Source: a bacterium (GTDB lineage: Bacteria > UBA4055). Taken from it: 64,000 bases of DNA. The stretch lies in contig JAKQBN010000078.1 of assembly GCA_029559475.1 (NCBI GenBank), positions 1 to 64,000 on the forward strand, read 5' to 3'. The notes below the pieces were generated by a model that did no database searches, was not told where the DNA came from, and saw only the letters and a program-made list of their open reading frames with translations. The position numbers and the translations under genes were made by a program. Below are positions 44,834-53,713 of this stretch, piece after piece. Within the stretch, counting starts at the first letter, position 1, and each line of letters starts with the position of its first letter.

Positions 44834-45005
44834 CTAATGACCTGTACGATAAAATCGTACAACTGAAGAAAGATAATCCCTATTGCAGAAAGGTTTGCAG
44901 AAAGATAATCCCATTTTGGAGATTTGGGGTTTGCCTGAGATTTACTTGTTTAAAGCTAAAAGTTTTAGCTTCTTCCTCGCAGGCTGGACTAGTTACAGAT
45001 TGGGG

Positions 45006-45040
45006 TACTTGGCTCAATGGGTATGAGTAACAAATTGCAA
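45006..45040 (-). repeat. Shared inner flank of the right boundary
   Basis: Reverse complements of CCATTGAGCCAAGTA (45006-45020) and TTGCAATTTG (45031-45040), matching the left boundary in mirrored order. Confidence 0.7.
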
Positions 45041-45044
45041 CGAC

Positions 45045-45113
45045 CTTCAACATTGGCTATATGTCGCGGCGAGGGGAAGTTATTTGCCGCGCTTATAGCC
45101 ATGACCGTTAGCT
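45045..45113 (+). repeat. attC-like recombination site, right
   Basis: A 69-bp candidate. It starts CTTCAAC and ends GTTAGCT (each 6 of 7 to the integron boxes) around an imperfect stem: GGCTATA with TATAGCC outside, GCGGC with GCCGC inside. It is inverted relative to the left copy. Confidence 0.5.
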
Positions 45114-45275
45114 GAATCGTTTTTTTACAAGGAATTTCATTTTCGGTATCTATGGGTCCGAAAGACCTTGATCCTCCCGTTTTTACCTGTCATACGTGAG
45201 TCTATTGTATTCCATTTTGAATTTTGTGCGATTTGTAATTGAGTTTAATATTTTTTTTTCATACCTTACGGGTCA

Positions 45276-46175
45276 ATGAAAGAAGATTACAAAAAATATC
45301 TCGATCCGGAATTCATCGCATCATTTTCTAACCTGAGCCTGACGACAAAAATGATCCTGAAGGGATATATGCTCGGAATCCATTCGAGCCCGATGAAGGG
45401 ATTTTCCGCGGAGTTTTCCGACCGTAAACAGTACAACGACGGAGATTCCACGCGGTTCATCGATTGGAAGATTTACGGCAGAACGGAAAAATATTATTTG
45501 AAACAGTTCGAGGATGAAACGAATATCTACGCGAACATTTTCCTGGATAGATCTGCTTCTATGAATTTCAGGTCTGAGAAATTCTCTTATTCTAAACTCG
45601 ACTACGGCAGACAGCTCGCTGCGGCTATTGCGACGATATTTATAAATCAGAAAGACGCTGTCGGATTCGGAAATTATGCCGATACGCTCAAAGATTATTT
45701 ACCGCAAAGATCATCAAAGCAGCATCTGAAGAACATTCTTGTGAACATCGACAGAAATGAAGTTTATCCTGCAGAAAAAACTTTTACTTCTTTTGATGAA
45801 ATAAGCAATAAACTCAGTAAATCCGGAATTCTTGTAATAATCACAGACCTGCTTGAAGAAAGCAAGAACATTATTGACAGAATACTTACATTACAGAAAA
45901 AGCAGCAGGACATCATTGTTTTCATGATCGCTGACGACGATGAATACAGCCTCCAGCTCGGAGATCATCTTAATCTGATAGATTCAGAGACCGGAGAGAA
46001 GCTCGTTCTGAAAACGTCATTACTTAATAAAAAATATAAAGCGGTTTATGATGAACATATAAATAAATTCAGAAAAGTGTTTACTGAAAAGAAAATTTAT
46101 TTTACATTTGTGACAACGAGAACGCCTTTCCATCTTCCGCTTAGAGAGATCGTTCTTGTGCGCGGTAAAAAATAA
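45276..46175 (+). CDS. DUF58-domain protein
   Basis: A 299-residue DUF58 protein. The hallmark [20 protein letters not shown] is near residue 55, followed by [10 protein letters not shown], a vWA-like MIDAS DxSxS motif, and [10 protein letters not shown]. These proteins usually pair with a MoxR ATPase and BatA-type proteins, which are absent here. Its role is thought to be protein assembly or envelope stress. It lies 8-11 bp before ahcY. Confidence 0.85.
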   Translation: MKEDYKKYLDPEFIASFSNLSLTTKMILKGYMLGIHSSPMKGFSAEFSDRKQYNDGDSTRFIDWKIYGRTEKYYLKQFEDETNIYANIFLDRSASMNFRSEKFSYSKLDYGRQLAAAIATIFINQKDAVGFGNYADTLKDYLPQRSSKQHLKNILVNIDRNEVYPAEKTFTSFDEISNKLSKSGILVIITDLLEESKNIIDRILTLQKKQQDIIVFMIADDDEYSLQLGDHLNLIDSETGEKLVLKTSLLNKKYKAVYDEHINKFRKVFTEKKIYFTFVTTRTPFHLPLREIVLVRGKK

Positions 46176-46186
46176 CAGGAGAAATG

Positions 46187-47608
46187 ATGAAGAAGTACAT
46201 CGACGAAAAAATACCTTACAAAGTTAAAGATATTAGCCTCGCTGATTTCGGCAGGAAAGAAATAGATATTGCGGAAAAAGAGATGCCGGGACTCATGTCG
46301 ATCAGAAAAAAATATGCGCCGAAAAAACCTTTAAAAGGCGTGAGGATCACAGGATCATTGCATATGACGATACAGACAGCTGTGCTTATAGAAACTCTCG
46401 TTGATCTCGGAGCAGCTGTAAGATGGTCGAGCTGCAATATTTTCTCTACCCAGGATCACGCCGCTTCAGCCATAGCAAAGGCAGGAATTCCCGTATTCGC
46501 GTGGAAAGGAGAAACGCTGGATGAATTCTGGTGGTGTACAGCTCAGGCTTTATCGTTTCCGGGAGGTAAAGGACCTCAGCTCATAGTTGACGACGGCGGT
46601 GATGCCACTTTGATGTTCCACAAAGGTTATTTCGGCGAAAAAGATCCCGCGATTCTTAATGAAAAGTTATCAGGCGCTGACGGAAAAGCCTTATTGAGAT
46701 CATTAAAACTAATTCTGGCTGAAGATAAAGATAAATGGCAGAGATGCTCAAAAGATTTGAAAGGCGTTTCTGAAGAAACCACAACAGGAGTTCACAGGCT
46801 GTATAAAATGCACGAAAAGAAAGAGCTTTTAATTCCGGCTATAAATGTGAACGACTCGGTAACGAAATCAAAATTCGATAATCTTTACGGCTGCAGGGAA
46901 TCTCTGCCGGACGGGATCAAGAGAGCGACAGACGTGATGCTCGCGGGTAAAGTTGCGGTCGTCTGCGGTTACGGCGATGTCGGAAAAGGTTCAGCGAGAT
47001 CTTTAAGAAATTACGGCGCGAGAGTAATAGTCACAGAGATCGATCCCATCTGCGCTCTTCAGGCAGCTATGGAAGGTTATGAAGTGGCAACTGTCGAGGA
47101 TACACTCGGCAAGGGCGACCTTTATGTTACAACTACAGGGAACAAAGACGTGATCACGCTTGATCACATGCTTAAAATGAAAGATCAGGCTATCGTGTGC
47201 AATATCGGACATTTCGATAATGAGATACAGGTCGATAAGCTCGAAGACTGCAAATTTCTTAAGAAGAAGACAAATATTAAACCTCAGGTAGATAAATATA
47301 CATTCAAAAACGGGCACGAAATATTTCTGCTGGCCGAAGGAAGACTCGTAAATCTCGGATGCGCGACAGGGCATCCTTCTTTCGTAATGAGCAACTCATT
47401 CTCCAATCAGGTTCTTGCCCAGATGGATCTTTGGAAAAACAAATATAAGACCGGCGTTTACAGGCTGTCAAAACAGGCTGATGAAGAGGTCGCGAGGCTT
47501 CATCTTGAAAAGATCGGCGTAAAACTTACAAAATTAACAAAAGAACAGGCTGATTATATCGGAGTTAAGCAGGATGGACCTTATAAAGCCGAACATTACA
47601 GATACTAA
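46187..47608 (+). CDS. ahcY: Adenosylhomocysteinase
   Basis: A 473-residue SAH hydrolase, which splits S-adenosylhomocysteine to adenosine and homocysteine in the methyl cycle. It shows [39 protein letters not shown], the NAD loop [14 protein letters not shown], and the C-terminal KAEHYRY. ATG 46187 gives better spacing to AGGAGA than the ATG 3 bp earlier. No SAH riboswitch is possible in the few bases upstream. Confidence 0.97.
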   Translation: MKKYIDEKIPYKVKDISLADFGRKEIDIAEKEMPGLMSIRKKYAPKKPLKGVRITGSLHMTIQTAVLIETLVDLGAAVRWSSCNIFSTQDHAASAIAKAGIPVFAWKGETLDEFWWCTAQALSFPGGKGPQLIVDDGGDATLMFHKGYFGEKDPAILNEKLSGADGKALLRSLKLILAEDKDKWQRCSKDLKGVSEETTTGVHRLYKMHEKKELLIPAINVNDSVTKSKFDNLYGCRESLPDGIKRATDVMLAGKVAVVCGYGDVGKGSARSLRNYGARVIVTEIDPICALQAAMEGYEVATVEDTLGKGDLYVTTTGNKDVITLDHMLKMKDQAIVCNIGHFDNEIQVDKLEDCKFLKKKTNIKPQVDKYTFKNGHEIFLLAEGRLVNLGCATGHPSFVMSNSFSNQVLAQMDLWKNKYKTGVYRLSKQADEEVARLHLEKIGVKLTKLTKEQADYIGVKQDGPYKAEHYRY

Positions 47609-47636
47609 TTTAAATTTTATTGACGGAGTAACAAAA

Positions 47637-48695
47637 ATGAAAAAAATAATTTTAAGTCTGATCCTGATATATCTTTCAGCATTTTCACAGGCTTATGAAG
47701 AACTTGCCGGTACTGAATTCTACTTTCTTAGAAGCCACGGAACAAGGCTTGAAGCAATGGGAAAAACTGCCTGCGCGGTTTCCGACGACATCAACTCGGC
47801 TTTTTATAATCCGGCAATGCTGTCTTCAGATCCTGCAACCGTAACTGTCACAGGTTCAATCTATAAACCGATGTTTACATTTGAAGACAGCGAGTACAGA
47901 TCGGCGGGAGCTGCCCTGAAAATATTCAACAGATTAAAATTGGGGTTCTTTTATAACGAAATGACTTACGGACAGGATATTTCTGTTCCTCTTGACACAT
48001 TAGGCGGTTCTATCAGCTATGAACCTGAATTAAAGTCGTATAATGCTTCGCTCGCATTTAAAGCAGGCAGACAGTTCTCTATCGGGATCGGCGGAAATAT
48101 GGTCGAATTCGACATTATCGGCAGCGACGGAATGCCGAGAACAGAACGTCGTAGCGGGCTTGATGCGGGTATTTCGGCAATATTGAATTATTCCAAGAAT
48201 TCGAGTTTCAGAGAAAGGACTACGGCAGCGCTTTCGATCAAGAACGTGATCAAAGAAAATGAAGGCGGTTACGCGCTGCCAACCGTTTTTTACGCCGGGA
48301 TTGAATCTACTATTCTACCGAGGATCAGAAATCCTTTCGGCGATTTCTGGGCGCTTATAATAAATCTGAACGGTGATTACCAGAGCGAGATCGACGGCTT
48401 TCACAGTATGGCCGGTGCAGGCGCTGAATTCCTGATATCTGAAATGATCGCTTTAAGAGCGGGAATCTTTAAACAGAAAATAAATGAGAATTCACCCAGC
48501 AAATATATGCAGCAGATCACTTACGGAGCAGGGCTGAACATACCGCTATACAGATTCAGCAGCATTGATATTCCCGTCCTTATAAAGATCGATTACTGCA
48601 ATATGAAAGCTCCTGAAATTGAAGATTTTGCAGGCGACATAGATAATTTTAACAGCATCGCTCTTACAGTTGAGTGGAGAAGATCGGTAGAATAG
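47637..48695 (+). CDS. PorV/PorQ-like outer-membrane protein
   Basis: A 352-residue barrel protein. A signal peptide ends FSQAY. The mature start has GTRLEAMGKTACAVSDDINSAFYNPAML, the typical PorV/UPF0164 opening (RALGMG...NPAGL). The last strand ends SIALTVEWRRSVE. In Bacteroidota such proteins belong to type IX secretion or related surface systems, but no other T9SS gene is in the window. GGAG precedes ATG 47637. Confidence 0.82.
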   Translation: MKKIILSLILIYLSAFSQAYEELAGTEFYFLRSHGTRLEAMGKTACAVSDDINSAFYNPAMLSSDPATVTVTGSIYKPMFTFEDSEYRSAGAALKIFNRLKLGFFYNEMTYGQDISVPLDTLGGSISYEPELKSYNASLAFKAGRQFSIGIGGNMVEFDIIGSDGMPRTERRSGLDAGISAILNYSKNSSFRERTTAALSIKNVIKENEGGYALPTVFYAGIESTILPRIRNPFGDFWALIINLNGDYQSEIDGFHSMAGAGAEFLISEMIALRAGIFKQKINENSPSKYMQQITYGAGLNIPLYRFSSIDIPVLIKIDYCNMKAPEIEDFAGDIDNFNSIALTVEWRRSVE

Positions 48696-48702
48696 CCCGA
48701 AT

Positions 48703-49269
48703 TTATTTAAAAAGTATCTTCACCGCGATGGCATCGCCGGTGATCCTGACTGAACCTGACATGAAGTCTGAGATATGCAATAGCTCAAAATAATTTATTG
48801 TTAACACCTTATTACCAAATTCCGCTTCAGCTGAATCTCCGCAGCAGAAGATAAATAATTCTCCGCTGTTCTCAGACAGAACAACTTCTCCGTTCACAGC
48901 TATAACTTCAGTCTGACAGACTTCACGCAGCGTCATTACGTTAAAATCCTTTATGGGTCCGCAGCATAATTCGGCAGTCGTCTTCAGATCACCCGAAAAT
49001 ACGGCCATATCTGAGTAACCTCTTATTTTATGAGATGTACCGTCAGAATGTTTTAAATCCACACCGTTGCCTTCTAGCATCATCAGCACTCTGTCATAAC
49101 CTGAAAAATCCGAAAAGGGACCGTTTTCGGTTACTCCAGCAATACTTAAACGGAAAATAAATTCGTCCTTTCCCTCTTCACTTCTGATATAAAGTTCCCG
49201 GGTTGTTCCCTTACCGTTCTTCCACGGCATACTTTTATATTTATCAGGAGTGATTGTTTCGTATCTCAT
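48703..49269 (-). CDS. HutD/Ves family protein
   Basis: A 188-residue cupin-type HutD/Ves protein. The hallmark is MPWKNGKGTTRELYI near residue 14, then FRLSIAGVTENGPFSDFSGYDRVLMMLEG. HutD is linked with histidine use in pseudomonads; two histidine-ammonia-lyase-type genes lie 10 kb away. The ligand is not known with certainty. It overlaps the flavoprotein gene by 4 bp (ATGA). Confidence 0.88.
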   Translation of the reverse strand: MRYETITPDKYKSMPWKNGKGTTRELYIRSEEGKDEFIFRLSIAGVTENGPFSDFSGYDRVLMMLEGNGVDLKHSDGTSHKIRGYSDMAVFSGDLKTTAELCCGPIKDFNVMTLREVCQTEVIAVNGEVVLSENSGELFIFCCGDSAEAEFGNKVLTINYFELLHISDFMSGSVRITGDAIAVKILFK

Positions 49270-50876
49270 ACAGCGTTTCTCCTGATAATATCGAGTGATA
49301 CAGCTTCAGCAATCTTTATCCCGTCTATAGCTGCTGATACAATACCTCCCGCATATCCTGCCCCTTCTCCCCCGGGATAAAGTCCTTTTATATTAACACT
49401 CTGAAAGTCGTCACCCCTCAATATTCTTATCGGTGAAGACGTTCTCGTTTCCACTCCGGTTAAAACAGCATCTTTAAGCGCGAATCCTTTTATCTGTCTA
49501 TCAAATGCCGGTATGGATTCTTTTATAGCCGAAATGACGTAATCCGGTAAAGCTGAGCTGAGATCCGTGAACTTTACTCCGGGTTGATATGAAGGTAAGA
49601 CCGAACCTTTATCTGTTGACGGTCTGCCTTCCAGAAAATCTCCGAGAAGCTGTGCCGGCGCTCTATAATCTCCTCCGCCAAGCTCAAAAGCCTTCCTTTC
49701 ATATTTTTCCTGAAACTCCATTCCCCCGAGCACTCCGTCTGGAAAGTCATTAATGTTGACTCCGACAACTATTGCGCTGTTCGCATTCGGCTCCGACCTT
49801 GAATACTGGCTCATTCCGTTCGTAACTACGCACCCCGGTTCAGATGTTGCAGCCACCACTCTGCCTCCCGGGCACATGCAGAAGCTGTAAACAGTTCTGC
49901 CGTTCGAACAGTGGTATGAAAGTTTATAGTCAGCCGCACCTATTCTACCGTCATTTGCCAGCTCTCCGATCCTGCTCTGATCTATCAGCTTTTGAGGATG
50001 CTCTATCCTGAATCCGACTGAGAATGGTTTCGGTTCCATTTTCACGCCTGACCTGTGAAGCATTCTGAAAGTATCCCTTGAGCTGTGTCCGACAGCGAAA
50101 ACAACATGACCGGACCTTATCTCTTCCCCGCTGTCGAGACAAATGCCTTTCAGTTCATTTCCTTCAGTGATAAGACCGTCCGCCTTTTTTTCGAACAGGT
50201 ATTCACCTCCGAGAGATATTATTGTTTTTCTTATGTTCTCAACAACTTTTACAAGCTTAAAAGTTCCTACATGTGGTTTGCTTATATAAAGTATCTCATC
50301 GGGCGCACCTGCATACACAAGCTCTTTTAATACTTTCCTGCCGTAATTTTCTGGATCTCTTATCTGAGTATTTAGTTTCCCGTCAGAAAATGTTCCGGCT
50401 CCGCCCTCACCGAACTGAACGTTCGATCCGGAATTGAAAACCCCTTCTCTCCAGAAACCGAATGTATCAAGGCTCCTCTCATAAACCGGCTTTCCCCTTT
50501 CTATTATCAGAGGTTTAAAACCCGCCCGGGCAAGGATCAGTCCGGCAAAAAGCCCGCACGGCCCGGATCCGACTATGACAGGACGTTCCGTCAGCCCGTC
50601 TCCCGCATAAGCCTTGAATTTATATTCCATGTCGGGAGTTTTTCTGACATTCTTGTATTTGTATAACCTTGTTGTTATACTATCTTCGTTATTTACTTCA
50701 GCGTCCACTGAATAAACGAAGATCACGTTATCCTTTTTTCTGGCATCATAACTTCTTTTAAAGATCGTGTAGCCTTTGAGTTCGCTTTTTTTAATCCTGA
50801 GCCGTTTTATTATCTCAACCGCAATGTCATTTTCATCATGATCTACCGGAAGTTTTATTTCGTTGATCCTTAACAT
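49266..50876 (-). CDS. FAD-dependent dehydrogenase, COG2509-type
   Basis: A 536-residue flavoprotein. The N-terminal 90 residues form the small domain typical of this group. The FAD dinucleotide motif is VIVGSGPCGLFAGLILARAG. Next come ERSLDTFGFWREGVFNSGSN, FGEGGAGTFSDGKLNTQ, and the closing GLYPGGEGAGYAGGIVSAAIDG. The reaction is not known for the family. AGGAAAA precedes the ATG. It probably forms a two-gene operon with HutD. Confidence 0.88.
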   Translation of the reverse strand: MLRINEIKLPVDHDENDIAVEIIKRLRIKKSELKGYTIFKRSYDARKKDNVIFVYSVDAEVNNEDSITTRLYKYKNVRKTPDMEYKFKAYAGDGLTERPVIVGSGPCGLFAGLILARAGFKPLIIERGKPVYERSLDTFGFWREGVFNSGSNVQFGEGGAGTFSDGKLNTQIRDPENYGRKVLKELVYAGAPDEILYISKPHVGTFKLVKVVENIRKTIISLGGEYLFEKKADGLITEGNELKGICLDSGEEIRSGHVVFAVGHSSRDTFRMLHRSGVKMEPKPFSVGFRIEHPQKLIDQSRIGELANDGRIGAADYKLSYHCSNGRTVYSFCMCPGGRVVAATSEPGCVVTNGMSQYSRSEPNANSAIVVGVNINDFPDGVLGGMEFQEKYERKAFELGGGDYRAPAQLLGDFLEGRPSTDKGSVLPSYQPGVKFTDLSSALPDYVISAIKESIPAFDRQIKGFALKDAVLTGVETRTSSPIRILRGDDFQSVNIKGLYPGGEGAGYAGGIVSAAIDGIKIAEAVSLDIIRRNAV

Positions 50877-50896
50877 TTCATTTTCCTAATTTAAAA

Positions 50897-50920
50897 AAAA
50901 CAGGCGCATTAAGCGCCTGA
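50897..50920 (-). terminator. Terminator of the RRM gene
   Basis: On the minus strand CAGGCGC-TTAAT-GCGCCTG followed by TTTTTTTT. Confidence 0.85.
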
Positions 50921-50954
50921 TTTGTCCGGAAATATCTTAAAGAGAAACGATTAT

Positions 50955-51323
50955 CTATCTGTCCCCTCTGCTTCCGCCGCGGCTGTTGTTAAATCCGCCT
51001 CTGTTTCCTGTCTGTCCGCCTCTGCTTCCGCCGAATCCGCCTCTGCTTCCGCCATGGAAACCTCTGTTGCCTTCGCCTTCCGGTTTAGGTTTGGATTCAT
51101 TGACTTTCAGCGCTCTGCCGTTCAGTTCTCTTCCGTTCATTTCTTTGATCGCATTAAGCGCTTCATCGTTATTCGGCATTTCTACAAAACCGAATCCTTT
51201 TGAACGGCCGTCAATTTTATCTGTCACTACTACTGCTGAATCCACCTGTCCGAATTCTTCGAACGCCTGTTTCAGATCTTCATCTTTTGTCGTGTAAGAC
51301 AGATTTCCCGCGTAAATTTTCAT
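50955..51323 (-). CDS. RNA-binding protein with one RRM and Gly/Arg-rich tail
   Basis: A 122-residue protein. One RRM spans residues 1-80, with RNP2 IYAGNLSY and RNP1 KGFGFVEM. Residues 88-122 are a Gly-Arg-Ser-rich tail with SRGGFGGSRGG-type repeats. This is the bacterial RNA chaperone type often induced by cold. CAGGAGAGG precedes the ATG, and a strong terminator follows, so it is a single-gene unit. Confidence 0.93.
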   Translation of the reverse strand: MKIYAGNLSYTTKDEDLKQAFEEFGQVDSAVVVTDKIDGRSKGFGFVEMPNNDEALNAIKEMNGRELNGRALKVNESKPKPEGEGNRGFHGGSRGGFGGSRGGQTGNRGGFNNSRGGSRGDR

Positions 51324-51539
51324 TCGCCTCTCCTGGTTTGCGTTTCTTTTAGATTAATATTACAGTTGCATTATGTTTCAAATGTTTTACGATCCGAATT
51401 TATCAACGTTGTATTTTAAAACATATTTATAATAAAATCAACAACTAAATGAAAAATTTTACATGTTTCCGCTTGAAGATATTCGCTTATTTATTTATAT
51501 TATCCGCCTGAGGAATAATTTTACGGATGAAAGCGGTAA

Positions 51540-52691
51540 ATGCCTTTAAAACAACTTGAAATGGATTTCGGACCTAATTATCAGGATTATAAAGTTATAG
51601 GTCATTCAGAGAAGATATCCGAAATAATAACTATTGTAAAAACAGTGGCTCCAACAGGTCTTTCAGTCCTGATCTCGGGAGAAAGCGGAACGGGAAAAGA
51701 AGTGATCGCGTCATTAATTCATAATCTAAGTGAAAGAAAGAACAGCAGATTCATACCGATAAACTGCGGAGCGATACCTGAAGGCCTGATCGAAAATGAA
51801 TTGTTCGGTCACGAAAAAGGGTCTTTTACCAGCGCATCAGACCGATCGAAAGGATATTTCGAGGTAGCTGATAAAGGCACGATCTTTCTCGACGAGATCG
51901 GAGAACTGCCGCTTTCAAGTCAGGTAAAACTTTTAAGGGTTCTTGAGAACGGAACTTTTATGAAAGTCGGAGGCTCGACCAATATAAAAGTCGATGTGAG
52001 AGTGATAGCCGCGACGAATAAAAATCTGTCCAGGATGGTCGAAAAGGGAACTTTCAGGGAAGATCTGTATTTCAGGCTCAAGGCAGTTACAATGCACCTG
52101 CCTTCTTTGAAAGAACGTCTGACAGATATACCTTTATTTGTTATGAAATTCGCACAGGAATCGGCGGATAAGTATAAGCGTTCACAGCTGATCTTTGAAA
52201 AAGAAGCTTTGTCCGAGATCGTAAACCATCACTGGAAAGGAAACGTAAGAGAACTTAAGAATTTTATCGACATGCTGACGGTTATGGAAACGGGTAAAAC
52301 CGTTGATGGAGAAATAATCAAAAAATACATAAAAAACGACAAAGGTACGTATCTTCCCGTGCTTGTCGGCGAGTCTCAGCATCAGCATGATAATGAACTT
52401 ATATTCAGAACACTTTTGGAGATAAGGAACGATCTTAATCTGATCAAGAAATTTATACTGAATACTTACACGAAAGAGGTTTCACCCGCATATTTTGAAG
52501 ATGAACCCGCAATAAAAGACATACTTGATCCGTCAAGAGAGATTAAACCTGCAGAGTCGTTATCGGAAAAACAAGAGATCGCGGCAGTATTAAAAAAGCA
52601 TAGAGGCAACCGCAGAAAAGCAGCCGAAGAGCTGAATATGAGCGAGAGAACTTTGTACAGAAAGATCGAAAAATACGGTATTAATATATGA
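51540..52691 (+). CDS. Sigma-54-dependent transcriptional activator
   Basis: A 383-residue bacterial enhancer-binding protein. There is no receiver domain; the AAA+ core starts after about 20 residues. Walker A is GESGTGKE, and the loop that touches sigma-54 reads GSFTSA in EKGSFTSASDR instead of GAFTGA. Walker B is GTIFLDEIGELP; the arginine region and NVRELKN follow. The Fis-type HTH at the C-terminus is RKAAEELNMSERTLYRKI. It overlaps lptE by ATGA. Confidence 0.92.
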   Translation: MPLKQLEMDFGPNYQDYKVIGHSEKISEIITIVKTVAPTGLSVLISGESGTGKEVIASLIHNLSERKNSRFIPINCGAIPEGLIENELFGHEKGSFTSASDRSKGYFEVADKGTIFLDEIGELPLSSQVKLLRVLENGTFMKVGGSTNIKVDVRVIAATNKNLSRMVEKGTFREDLYFRLKAVTMHLPSLKERLTDIPLFVMKFAQESADKYKRSQLIFEKEALSEIVNHHWKGNVRELKNFIDMLTVMETGKTVDGEIIKKYIKNDKGTYLPVLVGESQHQHDNELIFRTLLEIRNDLNLIKKFILNTYTKEVSPAYFEDEPAIKDILDPSREIKPAESLSEKQEIAAVLKKHRGNRRKAAEELNMSERTLYRKIEKYGINI

Positions 52692-53185
52692 AGATCATTT
52701 TCCTGATAACTGCAATTTTAATATTGGTTTCATGCGGCAGTTACTCTTTTTCGGGAAAAAGCATACCGCCCGAAATAAAGGATACTCAGCTTCTTTTATT
52801 CGATGATAATTCGGGAAGATATGACCTGAGCCTTCCGGACATTATAAACGATAAACTTATTGAAAATATTGAGAGCTATAATTATTTCGAGATCGAGAAT
52901 TCAGCTTCGGCCGATTCGAAAATAACCGGAACTGTAAGATCGTACAGTGAAACTATCGTATCGCAGTCACGCGATGAAACCGCGGATCAGATGGCTGTTT
53001 CAATATCGGTTGAAGTAAGCTTTTATAATAATCACGCTGAAGACTTCATTATTAAAAACCGGGTGATAAATGAAACAGAATATTATGAAGCTTCTGGAGG
53101 AGACACTTCGCGGAATGAAGCTTTCGACAAGCTTATGGAAAGGCTTTCGGAGAATATTTTATTAAGTCTTAGCTCTAACTGGTAA
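52688..53185 (+). CDS. lptE: LptE-like LPS-assembly lipoprotein
   Basis: A 165-residue lipoprotein with the signal ending ILVSC. The mature start CGSYSFSGKSIPPEIKD is the FCB-type LptE signature. It then continues with the typical mixed fold ending LSENILLSLSSNW. LptE plugs LptD for placing LPS in the outer membrane. Coupling to the sigma-54 activator is a pattern also seen in Bacteroidota. Confidence 0.88.
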   Translation: MKIIFLITAILILVSCGSYSFSGKSIPPEIKDTQLLLFDDNSGRYDLSLPDIINDKLIENIESYNYFEIENSASADSKITGTVRSYSETIVSQSRDETADQMAVSISVEVSFYNNHAEDFIIKNRVINETEYYEASGGDTSRNEAFDKLMERLSENILLSLSSNW

Positions 53186-53206
53186 TCAAAATTTCGGAGA
53201 AAATTT

Positions 53207-53689
53207 ATGAACATGGAATCTGTAAAAATTAACTTTCCCGAAGATTCTAATATTATACTGGGTCAGTCGCATTTTATTAAAACCGTAGAAGATCTTTATG
53301 AAGCTATGGTTAACACCGTTCCGGGAGTAAAGTTCGGAATAGCATTTTGTGAAGCTTCCGGTAAATGCCTTGTAAGGTATGACGGAAATGATGAGGAGCT
53401 GTCAAATCTGGCCGCTGAAAACGCTTATCAAATTTCGTGCGGTCATTCTTTCATTATTATAATGAAGAACGCTTTTCCGATAAATGTCCTCGGCAGAATA
53501 AAGGAAGTTCCTGAAGTCTGCAATATTTTCTGCGCCACAGCTAATCCTGTTGAAGTGATAATAGCCGCTTCGGAAAACGGAAGAGGAATAATCGGAGTTA
53601 TTGATGGGCAGAAACCTTTAGGGATAGAAAAAGACGAAGATAAGAAATGGCGTAAAGAATTCTTAAGAATGATCAAGTATAAATTGTAA
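53207..53689 (+). CDS. Adenosine-specific kinase family protein (COG1839)
   Basis: A 160-residue protein. It matches the archaeal-bacterial adenosine-specific kinase family: [70 protein letters not shown], and [12 protein letters not shown]. Proposed to bind or phosphorylate adenosine; evidence for the family is limited. CGGAGA precedes the ATG. It follows lptE by 21 bp. Confidence 0.9.
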   Translation: MNMESVKINFPEDSNIILGQSHFIKTVEDLYEAMVNTVPGVKFGIAFCEASGKCLVRYDGNDEELSNLAAENAYQISCGHSFIIIMKNAFPINVLGRIKEVPEVCNIFCATANPVEVIIAASENGRGIIGVIDGQKPLGIEKDEDKKWRKEFLRMIKYKL

Positions 53690-53713
53690 AAAAGGGGCTT
53701 CGATCCTTTTTTT
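53688..53713. terminator. Possible weak bidirectional terminator
   Basis: AAAAAGG and CCTTTTT around GGCTTCGAT, between two convergent genes. The stem is mostly A-T. Confidence 0.4.

Larger units (their letters stand above)
44701..45275. other. Island right boundary: intergenic region with short repeats and attC-like site
   Basis: A 575-bp stretch. It holds six copies of ATGCGAA between 44707 and 44833, an inverted repeat TGTACGAT-AAA-ATCGTACA at 44843-44861, a palindrome AAGCTAAAA-G-TTTTAGCTT at 44953-44971, and the right attC-like site. No convincing gene is seen; a 74-codon ORF at 44806 starts within the repeats and lacks support. Confidence 0.65.

Noticed and set aside
44806-45030. 74-codon plus-strand ORF after the Schlafen-type gene
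   Set aside because: Starts inside the ATGCGAA repeats, has no ribosome binding site, odd Cys- and Trp-rich composition, and runs through the boundary repeat.
46141-46187. SAH riboswitch before ahcY
   Set aside because: Only a few bases separate ahcY from the upstream gene, with a plain ribosome binding site.
50986-51297. Pro/Leu-rich ORF antisense to the RRM gene
   Set aside because: Complement of the Gly/Arg repeat tail; the RRM frame has RNP motifs and a ribosome binding site.
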